Shown: positions 1 through 8,996 of the stretch, piece by piece
Position numbering within the stretch: position 1 is the stretch's first letter
How the letters are laid out: each line of letters begins with the position of its first letter
Source of the DNA: Sphingopyxis sp. CCNWLW2
Lineage (GTDB): Bacteria > Pseudomonadota > Alphaproteobacteria > Sphingomonadales > Sphingomonadaceae
DNA: 64,000 nt
Assembly: GCF_037095755.1 (NCBI RefSeq)
Contig: NZ_JBAWKJ010000001.1
Location: 2,297,001 to 2,361,000 of the forward strand
Direction of reading: 5' to 3'
Notes under the pieces: generated by a model
Told to the model about the DNA's origin: nothing
What the model saw: the letters and a program-made list of their open reading frames with translations, nothing else
Database searches by the model: none
Made by a program: the position numbers and the translations under genes

Positions 1-1
1 C

Positions 2-1591
2 GACCTTCGCGAAAGCGATCTGCTGGCATTCGAAATCGCCATCGAGGATGGCAAACCGGCATCGGTGATGACGGGCTACAACCGGATCAACGGCGATTAT
101 GCCGGTGAGCATGCCGTGCTGATCAACGACATTCTCAAGGGCGACTGGAACTATCCGGGCTGGGTCATGTCCGACTGGGGGGCTGTCCATTCGACCGAAA
201 AATCTGTCCTGGCAGGCTTGGACCAGGAATCGGGTATCGAACTCGACTCGGTGCTCAACGGCGCCATCTTCTTCACCGACCGGCTGAAGGACGCCGTGTC
301 CGAGGGTCGCGTGCCCGAGGTTCGGCTCGACGATATGGTCGCGCGCATCCTTGGCGCAATGATCGGGGTTGGCGCTTTCGACGTTCCTGTACCGGCCACG
401 CCGCAGCCTTCGCCCGTCGCAGCGAATGGTGCGGTTGCCCAACGCGTAGCCGAAACGGGCTCGGTCCTGCTCCGCAACGAAGGCCATATCCTGCCGCTCT
501 CGGGCGATGTGGCGAGCATCGCCGTGATCGGCGGGAACGCCGACGTCGGCGTGCCATCGGGCGGCGGATCGTCGCAGGTGCGCTCGATCGGCGGCGCGCC
601 GATCGAGCGATCGCTCGATTCAGGCGATGGCGCCTGGTTCTGCCGCGAAACCTATCACGCGTCGTCACCGCTTGGCGCGCTTCGCGAACGACTGCCGGCG
701 GCCGACATCCGCTTCGACAATGGCGCCGATGCGCAGGCGGCGGCGGCATTGGCATCCGAATGCGACGTGGCGATCATCTTTGCCACCCAGTGGCAGACCG
801 AGGCCGTGGATGCGCTCACGCTCGCGCTCCCCGACGAGCAGGATGCGTTGATCGAGGCCGTGGCGACCGCAAATTCAAAAACAATCATCGTCCTCGAAAC
901 CGGCGGCCCCGTATTGATGCCCTGGCTCGAGAGGGTGCCCGCCATTCTCGAGGCCTGGTACCCAGGCCAGCGCGGCGGTGAAGCCATTGCGCGGCTGCTG
1001 CTCGGCGACGTCAATCCGTCGGGACGGCTTCCGATCACCTTTCCTGCGACGGACGATCAGGCGCCCAGGCCCCAACCGGCCGGCCTCGCCGAGCTTCGCG
1101 CCCGGGACGCGGCGGTGGCGGCGGGCGACAAAAGCGCTCGTATCGCGCCCTTCGAAGCCGAATATGTCGAGGGTGCGAATGTCGGATATCGTTGGTTCGA
1201 GCAAGCGGGCCGGCCGCCCCTGTTTCCGTTCGGCTTCGGCCTCAGCTACACAAGCTTCGAGCATGCAAATCTGGCGATCGAGCACGGCGACAGGCCGCAG
1301 GTTCTTCTCGATATCGCGAACACCGGCCCGCGCAGCGGTGCCGACGTGCCGCAGATCTACGTGCGGGCGGCCGATCGGAACGGCGTCGAGACCTGGCGGC
1401 TGGCCGGATTTGCGCGGGTAGAGCTTGCTCCGGGCGAATGCCGGCGCGTGGCGATCGACCTCGAGCCGCGCGCTTATGGGAATTGGGACGATGTGGCCGG
1501 AAAATGGCGGAGGACCTCGGCCAGCCTGCCTCTAGCGGTCGGCCGCTCGGCGACCGATTTCACGCTGCGCGGCAGCCTTCCTCCGAACTGA
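2..1591 (+). CDS. GH3 beta-glucosidase, 5' end outside window
   Basis: The frame is open from base 2, so only the last 529 residues are seen; the start and any signal peptide lie to the left. The visible part begins in the GH3 TIM barrel (YNRINGDYAGEH), carries the nucleophile motif GWVMSDWGAVHS, and continues through the alpha/beta sandwich domain to a fibronectin-III-like C-terminus (ADVPQIYVRA... ELAPGECRRV). GH3 enzymes of this layout release terminal beta-glucosyl or related units from oligosaccharides, probably in the periplasm. Its place beside GH106 and GH5 enzymes suggests trimming of a rhamnose- and glucose-containing glycan or glycoside. The exact substrate cannot be read from the sequence. 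Confidence 0.92.
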   Translation, partial: DLRESDLLAFEIAIEDGKPASVMTGYNRINGDYAGEHAVLINDILKGDWNYPGWVMSDWGAVHSTEKSVLAGLDQESGIELDSVLNGAIFFTDRLKDAVSEGRVPEVRLDDMVARILGAMIGVGAFDVPVPATPQPSPVAANGAVAQRVAETGSVLLRNEGHILPLSGDVASIAVIGGNADVGVPSGGGSSQVRSIGGAPIERSLDSGDGAWFCRETYHASSPLGALRERLPAADIRFDNGADAQAAAALASECDVAIIFATQWQTEAVDALTLALPDEQDALIEAVATANSKTIIVLETGGPVLMPWLERVPAILEAWYPGQRGGEAIARLLLGDVNPSGRLPITFPATDDQAPRPQPAGLAELRARDAAVAAGDKSARIAPFEAEYVEGANVGYRWFEQAGRPPLFPFGFGLSYTSFEHANLAIEHGDRPQVLLDIANTGPRSGADVPQIYVRAADRNGVETWRLAGFARVELAPGECRRVAIDLEPRAYGNWDDVAGKWRRTSASLPLAVGRSATDFTLRGSLPPN

Positions 1592-1610
1592 CGCTGCATC
1601 TGGCGCATGA

Positions 1611-1645
1611 AAAAGCCGCCCGGTTCTGCAAACCGGGCGGCTTTC
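1611..1645. terminator. Rho-independent terminator, probably bidirectional
   Basis: A perfect 14-bp stem (AAAGCCGCCCGGTT, 1612-1625, against 1631-1644) has a 5-nt loop. A run of A precedes it and a run of T follows, so it can work on both strands. It lies between the convergent GH3 gene and the small secreted protein gene. Confidence 0.85.
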
Positions 1646-1670
1646 TAATGTTGGGTGCGGCTCTGTCGGC

Positions 1671-2003
1671 TTATTTGACATCCTTGAGCGCTGTGTCGAG
1701 CTCGACGAGTTTGTCCTCGGGGAGGGCGCCTGTCGCCTCTGAAATCTGCTTTGCGCTCATGCCTTTGATCATTTCCCAGGCCGGATGCTTGTCGAGGTCG
1801 GGGAAGACCTTCAGCGTGGCTTCCTTGGCCGCCGGGTTGGCCATCAGATTCTCGAGCGTGGTTTCGCGCGAGAAGGGCTGTGTTGCGGCAGTCGCCGCAG
1901 GAGCTGCCGCAACGGGCACCGCAGCGGCTTCGGTTTTGGCGGGTTCGGCGAAGGCCGGCGTGCTCGCGAGGAGCAGCGCGGCGGCGGCGATTTTCAGTTT
2001 CAT
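1671..2003 (-). CDS. Small secreted helical protein of unknown function
   Basis: This is a 110-residue protein with a clear signal peptide (MKLKIAAAALLLASTPAFA) and an Ala/Pro-rich linker. A roughly 65-residue C-terminal part (TTLENLMANPAAKEATLKVFPDL...) looks helical. I chose the Met at 2003 because it begins the signal peptide and has an AGGAAGAGG ribosome-binding site; the longer frame to 2078 would run into the operator at 2069-2091. Similar short helical segments are found attached to glycosidases and esterases in sphingomonads (from memory), but no function is established. The operator upstream implies co-regulation with the rhamnose genes. Confidence 0.75.
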   Translation of the reverse strand: MKLKIAAAALLLASTPAFAEPAKTEAAAVPVAAAPAATAATQPFSRETTLENLMANPAAKEATLKVFPDLDKHPAWEMIKGMSAKQISEATGALPEDKLVELDTALKDVK

Positions 2004-2068
2004 ATCCTCTTCCTTCAACTGGCCGCAATCAAGGGGCGCGGTTGCACGAAGATTGCCGCAGAGGATGC

Positions 2069-2091
2069 TTACAGTCAATCCTGATTGTTAG
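2069..2091. promoter_or_regulatory. Rhamnose-regulon operator, site A
   Basis: This imperfect palindrome (TTACAGTCA-atcc-TGATTGTTAG) is 66 bp from the start codon of the small secreted protein. It is the best match to the motif shared by sites at 3005, 7611, 8860, 12838, 18944 and 52665. The binding protein is inferred to be one of the two TetR regulators. Confidence 0.7.
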
Positions 2092-2129
2092 TCCAAGCGG
2101 CGAGCTGAAACCTCGTCCCGATGGGGTGA

Positions 2130-2789
2130 CTATTTCTTCGCCGCCTTGTTGCCGCGCAGAAGGCCGGCTTCCATGCCCGCACGCAGCAAGTCCTGAAAAA
2201 GCTGCATCGGCTCGCGGCCCTTGCCGGCGGGTGCAATCACCTGCGAAATTGCAAGCCCTCGCGCCACGCCCACGATGAGTTGCAGAAGCGGTATCGAAAC
2301 GCCGGCGGGAAACTCACTTTCGAGAGCGGAGATCGCGGCCTTGTCGATCTTTGCCTGAACCGGCTTCAGCTTTTTTGCGAGCACGGTGTCGCTTCGCGAT
2401 CCCTGGAAAATCTCGAGCACGGCGACGCCCTCGGGCCGGCTCTGCAATTTCCAGACCGCCATCGGATAGGCCATGAGCCGCTCGCGCGGATCGTCCAGCC
2501 CTTTTAGCAACTTGCCATATTGTTTGACCTCATCCGCGAACACGGCCTCGACCACGAAAGTCATCAGATCGGCCTTGGACGGGAATTGATGCAGCATGGC
2601 GCCGCGACTGACACCGGCTTCTTCGGCGACAAGGATCGTCGTCGTCGTGCCATAACCATGTTCGAAAAGACATTTTACCGCCGCGTCGAGAAGGACCTGG
2701 CGCGTTGCCGCGCTGCGTTCGGCCTGGGTTTTCCGGCGCTGCTTTGCCGGCGGTGCTTCGGGTACCGCCGCGGCTGATTTTGTTGCCAT
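2130..2789 (-). CDS. TetR-family transcriptional regulator 1
   Basis: This 219-residue protein has an N-terminal TetR helix-turn-helix (residues about 25-70: ATRQVLLDAAVKCLFEHGYGTTTT, then GVSRGAMLHQFPSKADL) and a C-terminal ligand/dimer domain. The start at 2789 has a GGAGA motif upstream; the 22-residue extension to 2855 looks non-coding. It is a clear paralogue of the TetR protein at 17827-18495; shared blocks are GVSRGAMLHQFPSKADLM, EIFQGSRSD and ARGLA...VIAPAG. The two bracket the rhamnose genes. The ligand is unknown; a rhamnose-pathway intermediate is a reasonable guess. Confidence 0.9.
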   Translation of the reverse strand: MATKSAAAVPEAPPAKQRRKTQAERSAATRQVLLDAAVKCLFEHGYGTTTTILVAEEAGVSRGAMLHQFPSKADLMTFVVEAVFADEVKQYGKLLKGLDDPRERLMAYPMAVWKLQSRPEGVAVLEIFQGSRSDTVLAKKLKPVQAKIDKAAISALESEFPAGVSIPLLQLIVGVARGLAISQVIAPAGKGREPMQLFQDLLRAGMEAGLLRGNKAAKK

Positions 2790-2843
2790 CAGAGAATAGT
2801 CTCCAGAAACTGCTTGGGCTGAGCGAATGATAATGGTGCAGGG

Positions 2844-2862
2844 TTGAACGATCATCGCTCAA
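2844..2862. promoter_or_regulatory. Palindrome upstream of TetR gene 1
   Basis: A 19-bp near-perfect palindrome (TTGAACGAT-c-ATCGCTCAA, one mismatch) lies 55 bp upstream of the TetR start at 2789. It differs from the rhamnose-regulon motif. It could be an autoregulatory site, but that is inferred from position only. Confidence 0.35.
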
Positions 2863-3004
2863 GTTTCAAGCGAAGTTCCTTCGCCTTCGCGGCTTTTCGT
2901 CCGGTCTCAAACGCACTTTGTCTGTCGTGGAACGGCGGATTTAAGCGCGTTGTCGGGGATTGCGGCGGCAAAGGGAAGGGTAGAGCTTCCAGCCCGAAAG
3001 GATT

Positions 3005-3027
3005 TTAAAAGCGAAACTGACTGTTTT
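3005..3027. promoter_or_regulatory. Rhamnose-regulon operator, site B (weak left half)
   Basis: The right half-site TGACTGTTTT is intact and the left half (TTAAAAGCG) is degenerate, but the spacing equals that of the other sites. It ends 63 bp before the start of the hydrolase gene at 3090, the same distance as at sites A, C and F. Confidence 0.5.
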
Positions 3028-3089
3028 GTCTTGAACACCGGGCCGGGCCTGTGCGACGCCGTCGTCGCAACCCAAGTCGAGAGGTCGTC

Positions 3090-4013
3090 ATGAAGTTCAG
3101 GAAGACAGTCCGCCGTATGATTGCCGGAGCCGCCCTGGCCTCGTTGGCGGCTACGGCCGCGCCCTGCGCAGCACAGCTCAAGGATCAGGTCGCGCCTCCC
3201 GCCATGGCAGGCGAGATCGACCTAGAGGCTGCGGTCCCCGCGGGTGGCGCGGCCAGCGAAAACTGGGCGCAGATGAGGGACGCTTACCTCGTCCACAATG
3301 TTTCGAAGCCCACACTCACGCCCTTCTTTCCCCCCGCAGGCAAGGGAAATGGCACGGCCGTCGTCATCGCGCCCGGTGGCGGCTTCATGATGCTGTCAAT
3401 GTCCAGCGAGGGCTGGGACGTCGCACGCTGGCTTGCGTCGCAAGGCGTCACCGCCTTTGTCCTCAAATATAGGCTGACCCCGACACCGCCCGACCTTCCC
3501 GGCACCATGACCGCGATGCGGCAGAAGCTGTTCAGCGGCGACGACGCGGCGCGAGCCGAAGTGTTCGCACAGGGTACTCGCCTCGCGACCGATGACGCAA
3601 AGCAAGCCTTGCGCCTGGTCCGCGCCAATGCCTCCAAATGGAAGATCGATCCGGGCAAGATCGGCTTCATGGGCTTCTCCGCCGGGGCGATGACGACGCT
3701 TGCCCTGGTCCGCGAAAGCGACCCGGCGACCATGCCGGCGTTCGTGGCGCCCATCTATGGCCCGCTTTCGGCACCAACCGCGCCGCTGCCTACCCAGTTG
3801 CCGCCCCTATGGACTTCGATGGCCGCGGACGATCCGATCTTCGGCAAGGATGATCTCGGTCTTGTCTCCGCCTGGAAGGCGACCGGCGCGACCGTGGAAC
3901 TTCATCTCTATGCCAGGGGCGGTCATGGCTATGGCTATGCTGGCGTTCCCGGGACGACGACGGTGCACTGGCCCGAGCAGTTTCTGGCCTGGCTCCGATC
4001 GAACGGCTTCTAG
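3090..4013 (+). CDS. Secreted alpha/beta hydrolase (esterase)
   Basis: This 307-residue protein has a signal peptide (KFRKTVRRMIAGAALASLA...CAAQ), an oxyanion-hole segment APGGGFMML, the nucleophile elbow GFSAG with Ser197, a probable acid in AADDPIF and a catalytic His in GGHGYGYAG. This is the dienelactone-hydrolase-like esterase fold common among carbohydrate esterases. The start at 3090 follows GAGAGG and begins the signal peptide; the frame opens earlier at 3051 with an implausible Arg-rich stretch. Its place between the small secreted protein and GH106, with operator B upstream, suggests it removes acyl groups from a rhamnose-containing substrate in the periplasm. That substrate is inferred. 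Confidence 0.85.
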   Translation: MKFRKTVRRMIAGAALASLAATAAPCAAQLKDQVAPPAMAGEIDLEAAVPAGGAASENWAQMRDAYLVHNVSKPTLTPFFPPAGKGNGTAVVIAPGGGFMMLSMSSEGWDVARWLASQGVTAFVLKYRLTPTPPDLPGTMTAMRQKLFSGDDAARAEVFAQGTRLATDDAKQALRLVRANASKWKIDPGKIGFMGFSAGAMTTLALVRESDPATMPAFVAPIYGPLSAPTAPLPTQLPPLWTSMAADDPIFGKDDLGLVSAWKATGATVELHLYARGGHGYGYAGVPGTTTVHWPEQFLAWLRSNGF

Positions 4014-4159
4014 ACCGGCGGGCGAGGGCCCGGCGCCGGATGGCGACGATCGCCGGGCGCGACCCGCGCCGCCAGTGCGCCGGGCCTCTCTCGACATGTG
4101 CCGATCGTCGTTCCGGCCCACCCGAGGGTGCGTGAACGGGAGAAGAGCCCTTGTTCGGT

Positions 4160-7100
4160 CTATTTCGCCCGCCCATGGCCTTCCGTCGCCGATATCGTCA
4201 CGGGGCCGATAAGACCCGACGGCCGGAGCGGGGCGTCGGGCTTGTAGGTCGGGATTGCGACGAAGGTGGTCTTCTTCGCTTCGGGCTGGGCATCGCCGAT
4301 CAGGCGATTGACCCAGAGATTGGCGACCTTGATCTCAAGCCTGTTGTCGCCCGTCCGCACGGCGTTGCCGATGTCGATGCGGAACGGCGCATGCCACACA
4401 GTGCCGACCCTTGTGCCATTGACGCTCACTTCGGCAAGATCGCCGACCGATCCCAGATCGAGCCACAGCGGCTGACCGTGCCGGGCGCCGGCCGGCAGGC
4501 GGAAAGATTTCGAATAGACGGCCTCGCCGGAGAAATAGCGGACCGCCGGATCCTCCTGCTCGCTGAGCGAGGCGAGGCGCGGCAGGTCGACCGAGGCCGG
4601 CGCGCCGCGGCCGGGCTGAAAATGGACTGTCCAGCCGCCATCGAGCGTCAACAGGTCGCGCAGCTTTGGCGCGGCTAGAGCGCGCTCTGACGCCGCCGCG
4701 GGCTTGCGAAAAAGGACGAACAGGCTGTCCTCGCCCCTGAGCTCGAGGGGAACGGTGGTCACGCCGCCTTCTTGCCGATAGGAGGCCGGCGCCGAACCGC
4801 CGGTGTCGGCGCGCAGGATTTCGGGCGCCTTCCCCGTGACGCGAAACCGCGCCTCGAGTGACTTTGCGTGCTTCGACCGGTTGAGAATGAAATAGAGGTC
4901 GCCGTCGGGAAGCTGCCGGTGAACAAACATCATGTCCTTTCCAGCGTCCGCCCCTCCAAAATCGACGTCGGGCAAGACGCCGGTCCGGGCGAGCGCCTGC
5001 TCGACGTCATTGTCCGCGAGGATGCGGCCCTTTCCGAGGCGCGTTTCGGCGCCGCCAGCCCATAGTCGCCTGACCGCAGCCGTCACCTCGGCAGGATTGT
5101 CCGCGAGACTGGGGCTCGCCTCGGGCGCCTTGCCGACGATCGTCGCGCCGGCTTCGGCGAGCGCCGTGAGCCGGTGCAGCGCGGGAAGCGTCATCTTGCG
5201 GCTGCTGCCGCCAAGATAGAGGGCGCGGTACGTCGCGCCCGACGGGGCGACAAGCCTGCCTTCGCTGTCGACGGTCAGCCCTTCCATGAGGCCGTCGGCG
5301 TTGACGAAGTCCCACGCGTAACGGACGGGCGTGTCCAAGAGCGGTGCATAAGCCGTGAGCGCCGTGATCGGCGCCTCTTCGCCATAGAAATAGGCAACGT
5401 CGGCGACGTTACGCCCCTGCTGCAGGAGGAAGCTGTTGCGCGCGATATAATCGACCCACGGCTTGGCCATCTCGGCCCAGCTTTCGTGGCGGTTGAAGAA
5501 TTGCCCGAAGATCATGAGCGACAGGCCCGGCTTCTTGTCGTCGAGCGGCTGATGCACGGAGGTATGAATGACCGGGCGATTGATGCCGTGTGCGAACTCG
5601 AGGTCGATCACCCGGCGCAGATCCTTGGGCGCTGCGGCCCAGGGCGCAAGCGCCGACGTCATTGATTCGGCCGCGACGATATTCTTCCCGTAGAAATGGC
5701 CAACCGAACTTGCGCCTTTCATATCGCCGAGCAGCGTCGGGCGGACGCCATTCTCATCGCTCCAGACCCACAGGGCTGCCATGGGTATGTCGGTGTGACG
5801 TCGCAGCGCCATATCGTCGCCCAGCACCGGTCGCCTGTCCTCGATCGCCTCGCCATAAAGCGTAAGCCCATATTCGCGAGCGATGCGCGCGACAGTCGCA
5901 TAATGCTCGCTGGCATGGAGCTCGGCGAGTGTGCGCCGGTAATCATAGAGGAAGCGATCGCTTTCAGCGCGCGTCCCGATGACCAGCCCCGCGAGCGTCG
6001 GCAGCCACGGTGTCGGATCATAGCCGCGCAGCCGCTTGAAATGCTCGACCATGCGCGGTGTCCAGTTGAACGTGCCGACTTCGCTGCTGTCGGTGAGCAA
6101 CGCCCGGACGCCGCGCGAGCCAAGGAGGTCGCTGCCCGCGGCATCCTTGTACATCTCGAGATAGTGACGCAGATAACGCTCGACGGCGGCGCCGTCGAGT
6201 TTGTCGACTTCGAGGCCGGTGGCCTCGGGCGGCGCGGGATGGTTGGTCTTTCCGGTCAGCGTCCAGCCGAGCCGGACGATGCGCCAATTGCCCTTCGGGG
6301 CGACCCAGTCGAGGGTGCCGTCGGGTTTCAGACGGCCGGTCAGGTTCACGACCGAAGCGGCGGACACACCGGCTTCTTCGGGTGAGGTCGTCGTCGCGAG
6401 GGCATAATAGTCGTTGGTCAGCGAATAGCCGGCCTTGCTCTCGAAGCGGTCAATGACCGACTCGCCCGACAGGCGGAACTCGGCGACCTTGACCGGCGAG
6501 GGGCCCTTGATCGCGCCGAGGCCAGCCGGAACGATTGCGCCTGGCGCAGGCGCGCCGAGCGAAGGTCCGCTCTTCCCCGAATAGGCTCCGAAGACGATCC
6601 GATATTCGCTGGCCCGAACCGGCGCGAAGGCAACCGTGGTCGGGACGTTCGACATCTCGAAGTTCGCAAGCGGCTTCCATGTGTTGCCAACCCGCGCTTC
6701 GAGGACCGGCGTGAAGCGGGGGCCGCCACCCAACGCCGTGACGTCGCGCATGAACAAGGTCGCCGAGCGGAGCTCGGCAGGTTTGTCATAGCTGTAAACG
6801 AGCGATGGCGGCGCGCTCTCGGTGCCGGAGCCAAGATCCAGCGTCTTGACGAGATCGCCATCGGCGAGGAGCGCGGCGTCGACCGGCTGGCTCGCGCCGT
6901 CGCGGACCATTGCCTTGGCCGGGGAAGGCGGGGCAATCAGCGGCAACGCGAACAGCGCGACGTCGCTATATAATTGTGGAAGCGCCTTCGTGCCTTGCTC
7001 GAGCCCGAGAACGTCGCCTTCGACGAGCGTCTGGAAGGGGCCCGTCGCCCCCGGAGGCTGGGGGATCTTGCCGGCGAAGCGCTTCCCGCCGACGATATCG

Positions 7101-7546
7101 ACATGCGAGAAACTGAGCTTTTTGATGCCGTCCTCGGGTTTTACCCACGGACCGCCGGTCTCCGACCAGCCCGGCGAAGCCGCGATCGCGAGCTCGAGGC
7201 CGGCAGCGTCGGCGCGATCCGCGGCGAAACGAAAGGCCTTCTTCCACTCGGGGGTCATATAGACGAGCCGTTTTTCAACGACCTGCGGGGTCATCAGGCT
7301 CGCATCGAAATTCTGGAGGCCGCCGATCCCAACGCGGCGCATCCACTCGATGTCCTTGGCGATGCCCTCCTCGGTGATGTTGCCGTTCATCCAGTGCCAC
7401 CAAACGCGCGGGCGGGCGCTCTGGGGTGGGTCACGGAATTCCGACATCAGCGGATCGCTGTCGGCCTGGCCAAACGCCGGCACCGGTCCGGTCACGGCGA
7501 GGGCGAGCGCCATCGTACCGGATTTCAACAGCATCTTGCTCATCAT
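4160..7546 (-). CDS. GH106 alpha-L-rhamnosidase
   Basis: This 1128-residue secreted enzyme has a signal peptide (KMLLKSGTMALALAVTGPVPAFG). The GH106 signature PRVWWHWMNGNITEEGI opens the catalytic region, with acidic motifs LLTDSSEVGTFNW (about residue 485) and YGEAIED (about 560) in the barrel. A C-terminal beta-sandwich (LWLDLGSVGDLAEVSVNGTRVGTVWHAPF) resembles galactose-binding-like domains. The family hydrolyses terminal alpha-L-rhamnosyl residues, and the length fits characterised sphingomonad members of about 1140 residues. The start at 7546 was chosen for its GGAAGGGA ribosome-binding site and signal peptide. Operator C is 65 bp upstream. Free rhamnose would feed the kinase/aldolase pathway encoded nearby. 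Confidence 0.93.
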   Translation of the reverse strand: MMSKMLLKSGTMALALAVTGPVPAFGQADSDPLMSEFRDPPQSARPRVWWHWMNGNITEEGIAKDIEWMRRVGIGGLQNFDASLMTPQVVEKRLVYMTPEWKKAFRFAADRADAAGLELAIAASPGWSETGGPWVKPEDGIKKLSFSHVDIVGGKRFAGKIPQPPGATGPFQTLVEGDVLGLEQGTKALPQLYSDVALFALPLIAPPSPAKAMVRDGASQPVDAALLADGDLVKTLDLGSGTESAPPSLVYSYDKPAELRSATLFMRDVTALGGGPRFTPVLEARVGNTWKPLANFEMSNVPTTVAFAPVRASEYRIVFGAYSGKSGPSLGAPAPGAIVPAGLGAIKGPSPVKVAEFRLSGESVIDRFESKAGYSLTNDYYALATTTSPEEAGVSAASVVNLTGRLKPDGTLDWVAPKGNWRIVRLGWTLTGKTNHPAPPEATGLEVDKLDGAAVERYLRHYLEMYKDAAGSDLLGSRGVRALLTDSSEVGTFNWTPRMVEHFKRLRGYDPTPWLPTLAGLVIGTRAESDRFLYDYRRTLAELHASEHYATVARIAREYGLTLYGEAIEDRRPVLGDDMALRRHTDIPMAALWVWSDENGVRPTLLGDMKGASSVGHFYGKNIVAAESMTSALAPWAAAPKDLRRVIDLEFAHGINRPVIHTSVHQPLDDKKPGLSLMIFGQFFNRHESWAEMAKPWVDYIARNSFLLQQGRNVADVAYFYGEEAPITALTAYAPLLDTPVRYAWDFVNADGLMEGLTVDSEGRLVAPSGATYRALYLGGSSRKMTLPALHRLTALAEAGATIVGKAPEASPSLADNPAEVTAAVRRLWAGGAETRLGKGRILADNDVEQALARTGVLPDVDFGGADAGKDMMFVHRQLPDGDLYFILNRSKHAKSLEARFRVTGKAPEILRADTGGSAPASYRQEGGVTTVPLELRGEDSLFVLFRKPAAASERALAAPKLRDLLTLDGGWTVHFQPGRGAPASVDLPRLASLSEQEDPAVRYFSGEAVYSKSFRLPAGARHGQPLWLDLGSVGDLAEVSVNGTRVGTVWHAPFRIDIGNAVRTGDNRLEIKVANLWVNRLIGDAQPEAKKTTFVAIPTYKPDAPLRPSGLIGPVTISATEGHGRAK

Positions 7547-7610
7547 GCCTTCATCGCTCCCTTCCGCCCGGTATCCACCGGCGTTCGGGGTCACCATAAA
7601 GGACGTCAAC

Positions 7611-7633
7611 TAGCAGTCAATAATGCTTGTAAG
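7611..7633. promoter_or_regulatory. Rhamnose-regulon operator, site C
   Basis: The sequence TAGCAGTCA-ataa-TGCTTGTAAG has the motif's exact spacing. It sits 65 bp upstream of the GH106 start codon, between that gene and the end of the hydrolase gene 7664-8764. Its right half is nearly identical to that of site G at 52665. Confidence 0.65.
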
Positions 7634-7663
7634 TTTCAATCGTTCGAAAGCCTGCTCCGCCTT

Positions 7664-8764
7664 TCAGTTTTGAGGCCTCGCGACCGGCGCCTGGATGTCG
7701 AGCGTGCGCTCGCGGATGAAGGCGATCGCCCGGTCCATATTCTCGCGGCCCTGCTTCGTATCGAGGCGCGCGGTATAGCCATGATCGAGCCGCGCTTCGT
7801 CTTCCTCATAATAGGTGAAGACATGGTCGATCTTCTGCTCGCGCAATTTTGCGGCCATCGCCTTGGCGTGCATGGGGAAAGTGTCGGGCTGGTTGCCGTC
7901 GGTGATATAGGTCGCCGGGTAACCGGGACCAACGTTCGGAACGATATCCATCTGCTTCGCTTGCCGGCTGGTCTCGAGATCTTTCGTTCCGAGATACGCC
8001 CACATCATGGCGTTCATCCGCCAGCCGAAGCCCGACACCTTGAGCGGAGCGGAGAAGACGACGAGAGCCTTGACGTCGGGCCGCGCGATCGACGGCCGGA
8101 CTCCGACCGCCTTCGCATAGTCCGGGTTCGACAGGAGCAGGCCATATTGCGCGGTCATCTGGGCTCCGGCGCTGCCTCCCATGATCACGACATTTTTCAT
8201 GTCGAGGCCCAGGCGGTCGGCATCGCCCGACAGGTACCGGATCGCCTCGTCGAGCTGGCGCAAGGGAACCGGATATCGATAGGCGGGCGCGAAGGCATAA
8301 TCGATGCTGACGACATTGAAGCCGGCTTTCACCATCGCGTCGATGCCGGTGCCCGCCGGATTGGCTGTGCCGGCCGCCAGCGGATCGCCCTCGACCTTGT
8401 CGCCCATGAAGAAGCCGCCGCCATGAATGTAGATCACGGTCGGCCGCGGCGTACGGTCCGCCGAGGGATACCAGATGTCGAGAAAGCTGTTCGGGTAGCG
8501 CGTTCCATAGCGGAGATTGCTGCGGACGCGCACGCCATCGGCGCGCACCGTTTCTGCAGCCGGGGTACGAGGGTCGAACGAATTGGCCGGATAGCCCCAT
8601 TGCGAATAGAGATAGGACTGAAGCAACTTGACCGTCCCGTCCTGGCTGTTCACGATGACGAGCCCGGCGACGACCAGACCGGCAAGGAGCGCAAGGAGGC
8701 CGAGCAGCGTCCATTTAACGACGCGGCGCAACCGGGATTTCGGACGGGCTTGATCCATGACCAT
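7664..8764 (-). CDS. Membrane-anchored alpha/beta hydrolase
   Basis: This 366-residue protein has an N-terminal basic stretch and one hydrophobic segment (WTLLGLLALLAGLVVAGLVI), so it is probably anchored with the enzyme in the periplasm. It has the hormone-sensitive-lipase-type oxyanion motif HGGGFFMG, the nucleophile GGSAG near residue 195, and a candidate His in RLDHGYTARLD. The start at 8764 has GGAG nine bases upstream; other in-frame Met codons at 8779 and 8758 are possible. Operator H lies about 96 bp upstream, so it is probably transcribed separately from the MFS operon. A role in deacylating sugar substrates is inferred. Confidence 0.82.
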   Translation of the reverse strand: MVMDQARPKSRLRRVVKWTLLGLLALLAGLVVAGLVIVNSQDGTVKLLQSYLYSQWGYPANSFDPRTPAAETVRADGVRVRSNLRYGTRYPNSFLDIWYPSADRTPRPTVIYIHGGGFFMGDKVEGDPLAAGTANPAGTGIDAMVKAGFNVVSIDYAFAPAYRYPVPLRQLDEAIRYLSGDADRLGLDMKNVVIMGGSAGAQMTAQYGLLLSNPDYAKAVGVRPSIARPDVKALVVFSAPLKVSGFGWRMNAMMWAYLGTKDLETSRQAKQMDIVPNVGPGYPATYITDGNQPDTFPMHAKAMAAKLREQKIDHVFTYYEEDEARLDHGYTARLDTKQGRENMDRAIAFIRERTLDIQAPVARPQN

Positions 8765-8859
8765 GTTCTGCGGCTCCATGAAATTATGACGGGAAGGTTG
8801 CGATTGTCGCTGGTTCGAGCCCGGCCCGCCGGTCGGAAGCTTCGCAACGCGACTTATCC

Positions 8860-8882
8860 AAAACAATCAGATCTGACCATAA
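8860..8882. promoter_or_regulatory. Rhamnose-regulon operator, site H
   Basis: Read on the plus strand it is AACAATCA-gatc-TGACCATAA, the motif in the inverse orientation with matching spacing. It is about 96 bp upstream of the hydrolase start at 8764 and beyond the end of the MFS gene. Confidence 0.55.
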
Positions 8883-8996
8883 AAATCCGGCGTCCGGCTG
8901 ACGCTTTATAGTCATAGTCACAGTCGGCACGCGGTTCGAAGGGTCGCATTCGAACCGCGTGCCGACACCCCATCAGGGGGAGGATGGATTTCAAGT

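Noticed and set aside
6974..8911. 645-codon plus-strand frame opposite GH106 and the membrane hydrolase
   Set aside because: It spans two real minus-strand genes and their intergenic gap, and its translation is rich in Arg/Gly/Ala without domain motifs. It is an antisense shadow of GC-rich coding sequence.
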